Notes under the pieces: model-generated
The model's input: only the letters and a program-made list of their open reading frames with translations
Databases searched by the model: none
What the model was told of the DNA's origin: nothing
Shown: one piece after another, positions 38,602-49,489 of the stretch
Position numbering within the stretch: position 1 is the first letter of the stretch
How the letters are laid out: every line of letters begins with the position of its first letter
Assembly (NCBI GenBank): GCA_038502055.1
Contig: JAXRKN010000031.1
Coordinates: 744,001 to 808,000, forward strand
Source of the DNA: Tanytarsus gracilentus
Lineage: Eukaryota; Arthropoda; Insecta; Diptera; Chironomidae
Reading direction: 5' to 3'
DNA: 64,000 nucleotides
Program-made: the position numbers and the translations under genes

Positions 38602-40883
38602 GATTTAAGTAACTTAATTTAAGGACATGAAGAAAATATTAGTATCTCGCATAAAAAATTCGACTGTAGGAGGAGAGAAAAATGAGAAAATCTAATGAGG
38701 CATCTTATTATAAAAAAAAGTGAATAAGGGATGGAATATTGAGAGATTAATGATACTTTGTGCTGTGAATTCATTTGGATTTTTAAAGGTGAAACATTTT
38801 GACTTTTTTTGAGTTGAAAATTATTTTTTAAAATCTTTTATAAAAGTGAATATTTCAATTATCTTACAAACTCGAGGGGAAAAAGTTTTATAAATTTTTT
38901 CTCAATTTATTCAATGAAAAAATTCATAAACTTTTTTCTCCGTCATATTTTAAGCTCTGACGTGAGCTTTTGTCTCAACATAACAATTGAGATTTAATTC
39001 TCATTTGTGTTTCGTGTATATTCCAAATTCTCTCTTCCGCCTACACATTTTCAAATTTTTTTTTTCGGAGACATGATCTTTCTTAATTCCATCTCATCTC
39101 ACTCGATAAAATTTGGTTGAAAAAGTTCTGAAAATCGGAGGATGGAAAATCTCAAGAAAATAAAAAATACATTCATTGCCAAAAAGTTTAAAATGCATTT
39201 AAAAAAATAGATGAAAATTCTATTTCGAAAAAAAATAAATAAATCGTTTAAATTTATAAGTGAACGTTTTCCCCTCATTATTCCGAGAGGGTTGTGAATG
39301 GAGAAAATGTTGGAGGTTGAAAAAATTTTAAATGTAAATGTGAAGAAATTCAATTTGTAAAAATTATATTATAGAGCACAACCACCCTATCTAACTTCTC
39401 TACCTTCCTCATCTTCTCTCTCTATATATACACACTAAGGTAGCTAATTAAAAAATTTAACTAAAAAATTGAGGAAAATGTTTAAAAATTCTTCGAGATC
39501 TGTTGGAAATTTTAGAAATCCATAAACGAGAAGAAAATTTTTTCGTTGTGATAAAAAAAATCTTTGAAAACTTTATTTTTAACATAAAGTTTTCTGTTGG
39601 AGAATTTTCTAAAAACTTAAATTTACTTAACTGCCAAATTTTTTCAATTATGTACCAACAGAACTTTTAATTTACCTTTTTAATTTCAAATGAACCCCAA
39701 GAATTAATAAAACAAATTTATTAAAGTTGCAAATATTATATTGAAAAAAAATGTACCAAGTAGGACGAAGAAACTCTAATCATAAAGAAATATTTGTAAA
39801 TATTCTCTATAAAACGATTAATGGATTTTATAATTTATTTATTAAAACATTTTAATTTTATTTTTGAAATATTTTCTATTTAATTTTTATATAAAAAAAG
39901 TAAAAAAAACAATTTTTGAGCTTCCAAATTTTAATTTCAAACATTATTTTGATATTTTTGAAGAAAATAGTTAAAAGCTCAAATTGAAAAAGTTTCATAT
40001 TCCATAGGAATGAGTTCGAGTGATATTTTCGTTACCAAAATCAAAGATTTAAATCAAATAATTTTAGTAAAAGAGTTTTTTTTACGAGAAATATAAAATT
40101 TTCTTCAATTGTTCATTAAAAAATATACCATCGAATTTTTTTTCTTTGCTTAGGCCTAATTTAGAGAGCCCAAAAAAGAAAGAAGAAAAAAATTGATAAA
40201 ATATAAAAAAATTAAAAAACGAATTATTGGAATCCCCCAATTCTTTATGATATAGCGAAACGCGATAATTCATGATTAAAAAGTCTATAAAATGAATGAT
40301 AAGAAAGAAATAGATGATAAATGTAATTGCAAACATTGACTCAATTCAATGATAAAAAAAATGAAAGGAAATAAAGATATAAAAAAAATATAAATTGTTG
40401 TTTTGAATTCATCAAATCTTCAGAGATCTTAAATTACATGCAGAATCAATAAAAATTATTTCGTCTTTTACATAGTCACAATTTAATCACACTTAATTGA
40501 AAATGTTCAAAATCGTGACTTTCATCACAAGAAAAGCTTACAATCTAAATTGCACAGCATGTCAATGTAATAATTCTAACGAAAAGTAAATATTGTCTCT
40601 CTTTTTCACACATAAATTGTTCTCAATTGCCCATGACCTACGCTACTCATTTGCTTTTGTGTCTCTTCTCACACGCGCGTGGTCGAAAAAAGATAAAATT
40701 TTATTTTTTATTTTTTCATTCAACAAACCATCGATAGTGAGATGATAGTCAAGATATGTGTGTTTGTGAAGTGCGAAGAGAGAAAAAAATCGCGGGCGAG
40801 AATATTTTCCTCTTCCAGTGTAATTTTGAACATCAATTCGTGAAGTTATCAGTTTTTAATTTTTTTCCTTCTGTGATAATGAA
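38602..40883 (+). other. 3' UTR of VWC copy 2 and intergenic DNA up to the LRR gene
   Basis: Very AT-rich and without convincing open frames. AATAAA-type signals occur, for example at 40370-40375, so the VWC copy 2 3' UTR could be short or nearly 1.8 kb long; the true cleavage site cannot be chosen. The part after about 40400 should contain the LRR gene promoter; no core element is clear. Confidence 0.5.
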
Positions 40884-43206
40884 ATGGAAATTTTTGTGAT
40901 AATTTTGAGTTTCTTTATAGCATTGCCATTCGAAATTGCCGGGTATGTTATGTGCGGCCTTCACTGGAGACTCTTTAAATTTGAATTAGAAATTAACGAA
41001 TGTGTACATAAAGCAATGTGCGTCTCTAAAAAGATTTTCGATAGTTTTTTTGTGCCTTAATTAATTTATTTTGAATCATAAAAGTTTATTGAACCTTGAA
41101 AAAAAGAAAACATATATCTAATTGTTTCTATTTTTAGATAAAAAGAAAATAAAAAATTATAAATGAGAAAAGTGCGTGAAATTCTTAAAAGCGCTTGAAT
41201 CACATCTCAGTTTCAATTGTATCGATCTGTTTCATCAAAATGAACACAATAAATTATCACACTGAAAATTAATGAAAAATTAGCGCAATCGAGCGTCATA
41301 TGATGGAGTCGGGATTATTCAAAAATTGAGTGTTCAAAAAATAATAATTTAAAAATGTGATTAAAAAAGAGTTTTTAAAATTTTAACCGTTTTATTTTCG
41401 AAAATTTGACACGTGACGTAATTTACGAAAAACCCGTATTCGTGACAATTTTTAACTATTTAGTCTCTATTTTAAATGCCATAGAGATGAAGATTGCACC
41501 TTATCTTATCACAAGTACAAATACAAGAAACTTAATCGCATGCTTTTAATTGCCTCAATTAAAACTTTTTTCCCCTCAGTGTCAACATCAATATAAAGAC
41601 ATTTTACGATACAGACCTCGAGACATCGCATGTCTTTGACGAAGAGAGGAGTGTCAATAAATTTTGTAATTTTTTCGGCGAGTTCTATGAGGAGAAAAAT
41701 GAGAAAAATTCGCTGACAAAATGTATCAGGTTCAAGCAAACGCAGACGTTGTATTGCCATGGGGAGTTGGAAAATTTTAGGAACTATACAAAGTACGTAT
41801 GATAGCCTTTCGAGCTATTTTAAACCTTCCCATGACTTGATTTTAACATCTCAAACTCTCGCTAATTATTTCAGTAAACCAAAGCTCGAAAGAATAGAAA
41901 ATCTCATCGTTTGCTATCACAACAAAACTGTCTTCGATGTTGATCCCTTGAAATATTTTAAAAAGTTGAAAAATCTTTTTATCGGATACAGCAATTTTAA
42001 TCGTTTTGAGGGCAAACTACCTAATTTAGAACATTTAAGGGTTGGTTTTTTTATCTTTTAAAAGTGAACGTTAAATTTTAAAATTTTAACCATCAGATCA
42101 TTAACATAACTGAAACCGAGCTGAAAAAAATTAAAGGAGATTTCTTCAGCGAATTACCAGCGATTCGACTCATTGATTTAAGATCAAACCAGCTTGAGAT
42201 CATTGAGAAACTTAATATGAATACGCACCACCATGTTCAACTTTATTTACATCGGAATCAGTGGAACTGCAGTCAGGCGAAAATTATCAAATGGCTTGCT
42301 CTAAAAGACCCAAAAATCGAATTCATGGATACTAAAAAACTAAATTGCTCCGATGCAAAATTCAACAAGAGGCCATTACTCCTCGTGATGACACAAAAAA
42401 TTGACATATGGAAGTTTTGCAAGGATGAAGATAATGACTTGCGAAATTGTAGCTGCCATGTGAGTTTTCTTCGATATGAAGAAAGCTCACGTAGCTTTAA
42501 ACCCATCGCATCGGTCAATTGCAGTTCAAAGGGCTTCTATAATTTTCCCAAAAAACTACCGCCTTACACAAACTCCCTTCACATGGACTACAACCACATT
42601 TCCTCGCTCGACGCTTTGTGCTTTAAGAATTCGAGCTACACACACGTCCACGATATTTATCTCGATTACAATCGAATCACTGACGCCATGGTGCTTGATA
42701 ATTGCGCATGGTTCGAGCAATTTCGAGTTTTGAGCTTAAAAGGAAATCAACTTGAAGTAATTCCAACCGTTTCATTTTTTAACAGTTTTGAGAAGAGTCA
42801 ACATGCTTTAAAGCTTTATTTGAGCGACAATCCCTGGGACTGTGGCTGCACTTTCGCTCCGAGATTGTTAAAGGTAAAAAGTTAAAATATTTTAAAACTA
42901 AAAGTTGGAATATATTTTTTTTAATTCAAGTTGTGTCAAAAATACAACAAGTTGATTGTTGATCAAAAAAATGTTAAATGTAACAATGTCAAAAACTATC
43001 CAGAGCTGAATGGCAGAGGCATAATGGAAATAACTTTAACGGATGTTTGCAAGCCTAAGGAAACTCCTCTTAATAATTTCGAAATCGCATCGATAATTTT
43101 CTCAATTCTCATAGTCATAGTGCTTGGAAATTTTCTTATTGATTATTATCGATATAAAAATTATGGCAAACTACCGTGGCTTGTACTTAACACGCCTTTC
43201 TTTTAA
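40884..43206 (+). CDS. Leucine-rich repeat type I membrane protein
   Basis: Exons 40884-40942, 41464-41514, 41580-41792, 41875-42040, 42097-42873 and 42931-43206 (phases 2, 2, 2, 0, 0) give 513 residues. The first exon is a signal peptide (about 1-20). The extracellular part has an N-terminal Cys-containing stretch and LRRs (LERIENLIVC, IRLIDLRSNQLEIIE). A middle Cys cluster (NCSCHVSF) follows, then a second LRR block (HDIYLDYNRITDA, FRVLSLKGNQLEVIP). It is capped by a C-terminal LRR-flanking motif (LYLSDNPWDCGCTFAPRLLK). A membrane segment near the end (IASIIFSILIVIVLGNFLI) precedes a tail of about 15 residues with no TIR domain. The layout recalls insect halfway/singed wings 2 type LRR proteins, but I am not sure enough to give a symbol. 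Ligand unknown. Confidence 0.85.
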
Positions 43207-43212
43207 AAAGGA

Positions 43213-43218
43213 AATAAA
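43213..43218 (+). terminator. Poly(A) signal AATAAA for the LRR gene
   Basis: AATAAA starts seven bases after the LRR stop codon, giving a very short 3' UTR. Its position right after the stop makes it the likely signal. Confidence 0.6.
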
Positions 43219-43264
43219 TACTGATGATAAAATACATTTAATTAATATAGTTTTACTGAAATGG

Positions 43265-43405
43265 TTATAATGTACATAAAAGCTTGTTGATTGGCGTTAT
43301 AATTTCTTCATAGGTCTTGTTTAATTTTCTCAATTCATGAAGCAATGTGTCAAAAGTATCCTTCAATTTTTTAACAGACTGTGAATCCATGTGGTTGCAA
43401 ATTTC
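43265..43405 (-). CDS. Possible terminal exon or microprotein of 46 codons
   Basis: An acceptor-like sequence (TTTTTTAATCCAG on the minus strand) is followed by 46 codons and a stop. The reading is strongly protein-like, with a heptad-style helix (SVKKLKDTFDTLLHELRKL) and mixed codon use unlike the AT-rich flanks. An internal ATG (codon 6) would give 41 residues. No upstream exon of matching phase was found with a good donor. Splicing from just before the DHHC stop (weak donor GTTTAA at 43745) would be phase-compatible, making it an alternative C-terminus of that gene. Alternatively it is an independent small gene. Family not recognised. Confidence 0.35.
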   Translation of the reverse strand, partial: EICNHMDSQSVKKLKDTFDTLLHELRKLNKTYEEIITPINKLLCTL

Positions 43406-43739
43406 CTGGATTAAAAAATGATGAAATATTAAAAAATTAAGAATCCATAATTTTAAAGTGCAAAATAGTTTTTATTAATTAATACATTTTTTCATTTGAT
43501 AAAAATTCCAATTTTTCGTTAAATTTTATGCACATTTCATTTAGTAAAAAAAAAATACAATTTTCAGGGAATAAATTTACGTTTGTCGTCGTTTGTCATA
43601 GAAAATATTTTCTCATTAATTTTATTACTATTGTAGACTTGTAGTAATACAAATATACTCTTTAAGCGGAATAAATCGTTTGAAATATAATTTATGCTAG
43701 TTTTTAAGAGCGAGAGTCTGAAAATTAATTTGATCCATC
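43406..43739. other. AT-rich spacer after the DHHC stop
   Basis: Contains the DHHC 3' UTR on the minus strand if that transcript is not spliced further. I see no AG acceptor for another exon on the minus strand between 43405 and about 43610, and no open frame worth calling. Confidence 0.5.
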
Positions 43740-45266
43740 TTAAACGTCTTCTAGTAAATGCTTTCGAACGGGATATTTGATACCATCACCCATGCTGTAA
43801 AAAATTGATTAAGACCTCATTAATTTAAAAAATCAAATTTTTAAAACAAACCTCGATGACACCGGGAGAAGCCAATATCGCTTATTTTGTCCAAACACTT
43901 GTTCGAAATTTTTCCTATAACCGAGATGAAAGCCATTCTTGTCGGGACCTTAAAAAATACGATTTGTATTTTTAATCTTTTATAAAAAAAAGTGTCTCTA
44001 TTTACCTCCATGGAAAAAAATAGGAGCTCGAAATGCTTCCAATGTCGTTCGATTCTTAAGGACTAAGTAGATGTGATAGCCAAATAAGCTAACAAGACTG
44101 AATGCAAACATCACGGCAACAACAAAGAGGAAGAGGAGATGAAATTTGCCTACGCTATGGCCGAGCTCGCCCTTGTAATTAAAAGGATTAATCTAATGAT
44201 TTAAATATTTCCATAAGCTTTTGAGCGAAAACTCACCTTCCAAAAGAGTATAAAGTACTTGAGCATTGAGAGACACACATATATGCAGTAAGTAAGTCCA
44301 TATCCAAGGAATAATATGAAGAATTTATAATTGGAGAAATTGATGCAATTATTTACCTACAAAAAAAAGTTAAAATTAGTTATACGTTATGAACTCGAAG
44401 AGATATAATTTAAAACCTACCCATGGACAGTGATGATCCATTTTAAGATTACAGACATTACACACTGAACAGTGATGAGCTCGATCTGGCTTCACATGCT
44501 GGCATTTTTCACAGAACCTCACACAGTTGTTAATCGTACAGTTAAGTATTGGTAAATCTTTCGCGAGGTTTTTCAGAAATCTCGTTTGTTCTTCTGGACT
44601 TTTAGCGTTCATCAGTTGTTCCATCTCATTTCGCGACACTTTGAATTGATGCGGCACAAGTGAAACTCTCGTAAAAATTGTCTTGTAATAGGACCAAACT
44701 AAGAACCACAGTGCAATGTGATAGAAGAACAGCAAAAAGAATGTCTCGACACCAGTTTCGACGACACCAAAGCATAGCTCAAAAACGTATGCATACCAAC
44801 TCCTAGAAAGTAAAGGTTGTTGAAGTTATCAGTAATTTCTTATCACATGAACTTTTTGGCTTAATTTTATGACTCACCATGCGATAATTCCACTAATGAA
44901 AATTACAGGAATAACTAAAATGACATCGAATTAGACTTATTTGAACAATTAATTATCTTCAAACTCATTCGAATAGCATAAACAAAGAATTGATACATAA
45001 AACTCTCGCTAACGTAATTAAGCGAGATCATAAAATAAATTTAAAATCAGAGAGTGCACTTGAATAGTAAACATGAATTTCACTTTCATTAATCTCAAAA
45101 CATTATAGCGTGCTAAATATAGACGCAATGTACAAAAAAAACTAAAAGTACTGGACATAATTACTTTTTCTCTACTTTGGCACGAATGAGAGTGAAAATA
45201 AAAATCGATATACACTTGAGAGATCAACTTACACTTGAATATTTTTAAGAATAGCTCACAAGCCAT
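43740..45266 (-). CDS. DHHC palmitoyltransferase (ZDHHC2/15/20-like)
   Basis: Protein S-acyltransferase of Golgi/plasma membranes that attaches palmitate to cysteines. Exons on the minus strand: 45233-45266, 44878-44914, 44802-44421 (read downwards), 44237-44356, 44006-44171, 43852-43948 and 43740-43794; phases 1, 2, 0, 0, 1, 2 match and give 296 residues. Two N-terminal membrane segments (IPVIFISGIIAW; a second in FFLLFFYHIALWFLVW) precede the zinc-binding Cys-rich domain (FCEKCQHVKPDRAHHCSVC) with catalytic DHHC (KMDHHCPWV). After the next intron comes NNCINFSNYKFF, then two more membrane segments and the family's TTLEAFRAPIF motif (TTxE). The start exon is short, as in relatives such as fly CG1407. 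Substrates cannot be inferred. Confidence 0.93.
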
Positions 45267-45833
45267 GGTTAATAATGTTTTTTTTTGTATTTTATGCTTC
45301 CTCTCAGTCTCTCGGTCTGATCATCTGGGACAGAGTCGATGATTAAGCGCCGTAAGTAAGCATTAAAAAACTGTGATTTTAAATTATCTTTCAAGGCGTT
45401 GGTTTTGATGTCTTTTTCACTCTTTTACGCTGCCAATATTCGATTACACTTTGCTTCCGTCGCATGCACTTGTTTTAAGCTATCTATTTAACATTAATTT
45501 AAGTCAGTGGTTTTCTATTTAGCTAGCAAAAAATCACAATTTTCTCCACTTCTGTTTTTTTTTGTCGCGAAAATTGAAAAATTTCGCAAGCTTTGAAGTT
45601 GGCCGATTGAAATTTAAATTTCTAAAATCCGTTATTAATAAAAAATATTTTTACATAATTTTTGAGGTTATTTTAACTAGCAATAACTTTAAGAACTCAT
45701 CTGTAATTTAATTTATTTCTCATCGATTTAATTTAAAAATATTTAAATTATTTGTCTAAGGCAAATTCAAAAAAATCAGAGTGATCGAGCCTTGCTTTAT
45801 TATTAAAAAATTTTAGTTGTTTATGTTTTGAAA
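45267..45833. promoter_or_regulatory. Divergent promoter region between DHHC and PIG-Q genes
   Basis: The two start codons face away from each other across 567 bp, so this interval must hold both promoters and 5' UTRs. It is AT-rich; no TATA or initiator pair stands out. The arrangement allows shared regulation but does not prove it. Confidence 0.55.
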
Positions 45834-47359
45834 ATGAGTTTAAAAATTTTCATACCTTTTAATTTTAGTAGTTTTAAATATTTCTATGGTCATAAAAAGA
45901 GAGAAGAAAAAACTGAAAGTTATTACATCATAAAATGCACAAACCAAAGCATAAAGAGTGAAAAATTATCATTAATTGGTGTTTCGGATGATGTTGAAGA
46001 GTCGCGAGATTGTTTCAAGTTATTATGCAGTGATGGAGAGTTAGTCAGCATACACAACATAAATTCCAAAAATATTCTAGTGTTTTACTATGATCCAAAA
46101 GCTTTCAATGACTTTAATGCCAGCGATTATGAGATAGACTCACTTCAGACAAATTCTATGCTTTATTTAGCAAATCATCAAGATAATAATTCAATACAGC
46201 GCAGGACATCCATGCTCTTATTTGAAGCACTCAATAGCTTCTCAAATTTCATGTCTATCATCCTTCAGCCCATCGCAATGCTCTTTCAAAAAACGGCAAT
46301 TTATCGACACTCGAAAATTTGGAAGAATAGTTTGACTGAAAAAAGACTTAGGGATGGCTCTATAGTACTGGATATCATACTAGGCATAATATTATGTCTA
46401 ATTCTGAATCATATAAAACATCCTGAAAATTACTTCATGAGCATTACTGAATTTGTGCTAGAAAAACTTCGAATGCTTCTTAACGAACTCGACGGATCTC
46501 CAGCTGGATTGAAAATGAATGTTCAACTCAATAATTTCCTGCACAATTGCTTTGTGTATCACGTTGATTTATGGTGGAACTTCATTAGCATTGTTGAGCC
46601 GGCTATCAGCTACTTCTTCGTGCCTATCACGATATTTGGACTGATGGGTTTCACTTTTCAATGTGCCATGTTTTGTGATATTATCACGTTAATTACTCTT
46701 CACGCTCATTGTTTCTACATCTATGCAGCAATGCTTTACAGATTGGAGATAACGAGCTTGAGATCACTCTGGAGGATGGTGCTAGGAAGGAGATTAAATG
46801 TATTGAAGAGTGAGTAGAGAAATTTTTAATGAAATATAATTAATTATTTTTCTCTAGATCGTGTCGAGTCACAAGAATATTCCAATCGTCAGTTGTTCTT
46901 AGCCACGTTATTTTTCACAACGCTCCTTTTTCTATTCCCGACCATCATAACTTATTATGTCGTTTTTGCAAGTGTAAGTTTTTTGTATGCAACCACCTGT
47001 AGACCTGACCAATTTAGAGTTTATTTTTACAGCTTCGCCTGCTCATCTACTGTATTACCTATGTCTTAATGAGTCTTCAACGAAAAATTCTCATGTTTCC
47101 GTTCTACAAGTATATAAAATGGATTTTTGGTCTTCACACGGACATCACGAACGTATCGTTCGATTTAATTTCACAAAAAAACTTTAACAACATCCAGATT
47201 CTTCAGTTTAAATTGACACACCTAAAATCAGCTCCCTGGAAATCATCGCCCTTCATCAAACAGGAATTAAAGGATGAATTCTCTAAAATACTTCCGATTG
47301 ATGCGTTTGCCAAAAATTTAATAAAGGGTGAACTCATGGCTTTCATACCGAATGAATAA
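45834..47359 (+). CDS. PIG-Q: PIG-Q/GPI1 subunit of GPI-GlcNAc transferase
   Basis: Subunit of the ER complex that makes GlcNAc-phosphatidylinositol, the first step of GPI-anchor synthesis. Exons 45834-46809, 46858-46973 and 47033-47359 (phases 1, 0) give 472 residues. The diagnostic Gpi1 stretch is present in the middle (LDGSPAGLKMNVQLNNFL then HVDLWW), followed by hydrophobic segments (YFFVPITIFGLMGFTF) and the conserved FDIITL-like turn with HAHCFYIYAAMLYR. The C-terminal part has another membrane region (TLLFLFPTIITYYVVFA). An ATG at 45823 opens only a two-codon frame, so 45834 is chosen. It is divergent to DHHC and ends 119 bp before BORCS7. Confidence 0.92.
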
Positions 47360-47371
47360 TTTTTATAACGG

Positions 47372-47382
47372 AATAAAATAAA
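47372..47382 (+). terminator. Overlapping AATAAA poly(A) signals for PIG-Q
   Basis: Two overlapping AATAAA hexamers begin 13 bases after the PIG-Q stop and about 100 bp before the BORCS7 start, so PIG-Q transcripts can end before BORCS7. Confidence 0.6.
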
Positions 47383-47478
47383 ATTCATAACTTATGTTGA
47401 ATTTGCCGCAATTCGCTTGAAAACAAAAACCATAAAACTTTTGTGAGAAAATAAAATACTTTTTTAAAATAAATAAAA

Positions 47479-47848
47479 ATGTCGAGCGTGTGTCCAAATC
47501 AAGCTAAATCGCTTTTTGCAGATTCTAAGCGAAGATTATCAGATCGCGTTACCGTTAATGTCAATAACTGTGCATCAGTGTGCAGGCAAATAGCAAGAGG
47601 TATAAAATAATGATAAAAATATAAAAAAAACTTATAATTTTTTTTAATAAGGCTCAAAATCAAGCGATATAATAATGCAAGCGGCAAAAGGACTCGCTCA
47701 GCAAGAATCATCGCTCGAAAACAGCGTCTCGAATTTAAATAAAATTCAATTAATTCAGAAACAAATGGGATATCAGTATGATGCAATTAAGGCTGGAAGT
47801 GATGTTCTTGGAGATCTGAAGGAGCAAGTTAGTAGCATGGAGAGATGA
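47479..47848 (+). CDS. BORCS7: BORCS7, subunit of the BORC lysosome-positioning complex
   Basis: BORC recruits Arl8 to lysosomes and links them to kinesin transport (family knowledge). Two exons, 47479-47599 and 47652-47848 (phase 1), give 105 residues, matching the human protein's length (about 106). The second exon shows the family core: GSKSSDIIMQAAKGLAQQES, aligned with the human GSRSSELLGQAARN block, and QKQMGYQYDAIKAGSDVLGD aligned with its LQYQQEAIQ block, then a C-terminal coiled helix. It lies head-to-tail behind PIG-Q with only 119 bp between stop and start, so its promoter must be short or inside PIG-Q. Confidence 0.88.
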
Positions 47849-48269
47849 GATCAATTTGTAAAACTTAATGATTAAGCCAAAAATATTTGAACTAAAACAA
47901 ATTCCATTAATTTTGTTGCAGAATTAAAATTTTAAGCTTTTATAATTTAGGGAGTTAATTTTTTTTATAATACTCTGATAATTAAGAACTCAATTTTTAA
48001 AAAATTATTTTGAATAAATTTTTGCATTTTTTAAAAAATTAATTGCAATTTTTTTACCCCAATTAAAATTTTTCCTTAAATTATTTTTAGGAAATACCCA
48101 ATAGAACGAATGAATAAATTTTTCAGATAAGGGATTTCTTTATCAACTTGTATCTTAAGCTTAATTACTATCGGAAATTGATTTCAAAATATCGACTATA
48201 AATTCGAAAGCAACCAGCAAAATTATTTCATTATTTTATCGTCCGTGTTAGTTGATTAAAATTAAAATT
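47849..48269 (+). other. BORCS7 3' UTR and protease promoter region
   Basis: AT-rich spacer. AATAAA hexamers at 48013-48018 and 48113-48118 are candidate poly(A) signals for BORCS7. The last about 120 bp should carry the protease promoter; nothing specific is recognised. Confidence 0.5.
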
Positions 48270-49228
48270 ATGAAACTCTATTTTCTTCTAATTGTCGTTG
48301 CTTCCGCAACATTAATCGAAAGTTTGGCGGTGCCTAAATTTGGACAGACTGATCGTACGCGACAGTACATGAGACAGCGAGTAAATAATCGAGGAAGAAT
48401 TTTGGGTGGTTCGCCAGCGGAAATTGAAAATTTTCCACACATGCTTGTGCTGCTTGATTTAACTTTTGGTGGTTTTATTTGTGGTGCCAGTGCAATCCAT
48501 GAGCTTTGGGCTATCACCGCCGCACATTGCCTCGAATTTGAAACACCTGCTTCTGAAATTAATCTACGTGGAGGAAGTTCACATAGACTGTCTGGAGGTT
48601 ACATTTTCTTTGCTGAGTCATACAGCCTTCACCCTCAATATGATCCAAACTGGCTTGATTTTGACATTGCACTCATAAAAGTTCAAGAAAATTCGCCGAT
48701 GAGAGGAAGCAATGTCCAAATCGTTCCAATTTCACCACTGTGCCCGAGTGGTTGCTGTCAAACTTGTGAGCGTGAAGACGTGACAATTACTGGATGGGGG
48801 TGAGATTTTAAAATATTAAGTGTGTTAGAAAAACTTAAATGTTACTTTTAATTTTTAAAGATGGGACAGCACATCATTTCCACTCATGCTTCAGCAAATT
48901 ACATTACCTATTTATAATCAAGCTAATTGTGATGCAACGTGGGGTGGCATTGGTGATTTCTTTTTCTGTGTCACAGCAGAAATTGGAAGGGATTCTTGCA
49001 ATGGCGATTCAGGCTCTCCTCTGTGAGTACATGAATTCCTAAAATATCTACTCAATTAATAATTAAATTACTTTTAACAGTGTTCGCACTGTCAATGAGG
49101 TTCGTTATCAACTTGGTGTCGTAAGTTTTGGATCGTCAACCTGTGGCGACGGAAGTGGTCCTTCAGTCAACAGTCGCATTGAATTTCCAGCAATAAGAAA
49201 CTGGATTGCTGAAGTTTCAGGAATTTAA
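48270..49228 (+). CDS. Secreted trypsin-like serine protease (S1 family)
   Basis: Exons 48270-48799, 48861-49022 and 49081-49228 (phases 2, 2) give 279 residues. A signal peptide (about 1-20) and a short propeptide precede the activation site (RGR then ILGGSPAEIENFPHM). The catalytic triad is complete: His in AITAAHCLEF, Asp in DFDIALIKV, and Ser in CNGDSGSPL. GWG and a paired-Cys insert (SGCCQTCERED) are visible. The residue six before the catalytic Ser is Asp (GRDSCNGDSG), as in trypsins, so cleavage after Lys/Arg is expected. There is no CLIP domain. The protein is probably a digestive or haemolymph protease; tissue cannot be read from sequence. Confidence 0.93.
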
Positions 49229-49295
49229 TTTCGTTAAAAACCGGAACAATTATTTTTAATTCTCACTTATTTGTAAATGTCGCATTGTCAGATAA

Positions 49296-49301
49296 AATAA
49301 A
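49296..49301 (+). terminator. Poly(A) signal AATAAA for the protease gene
   Basis: AATAAA lies 67 bases after the protease stop codon, in the spacer between the convergent protease and Dicer-2 genes. Confidence 0.6.
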
Positions 49302-49432
49302 GTTGATAAGAAATTTCTTTTATAAAACCTTATCAATTTCATTATTTAATTAAAATCATTGTTAGAAATTTTTCAAGTTCACGCGATAATGAAATCACCT
49401 TTAGTTTGGATCCGATTTTAAACAATTTTTTA

Positions 49433-49438
49433 TTTATT
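49433..49438 (-). terminator. Poly(A) signal AATAAA for Dicer-2 (minus strand)
   Basis: On the minus strand AATAAA occurs 51 bases beyond the Dicer-2 stop, with a second overlapping-spaced copy at 49429-49434. The 3' ends of Dicer-2 and the protease do not need to overlap. Confidence 0.55.
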
Positions 49439-49489
49439 AAGGACTTACGAAAATATGTTCCGGAATTTTTAATATTATGCAAATATAGT

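Noticed and set aside
41509..41760. 83-codon minus-strand ORF over the start of the LRR gene
   Set aside because: The plus strand here is two spliced LRR-gene exons with matching phases and a 65-bp intron; the minus frame has no splice or family support.
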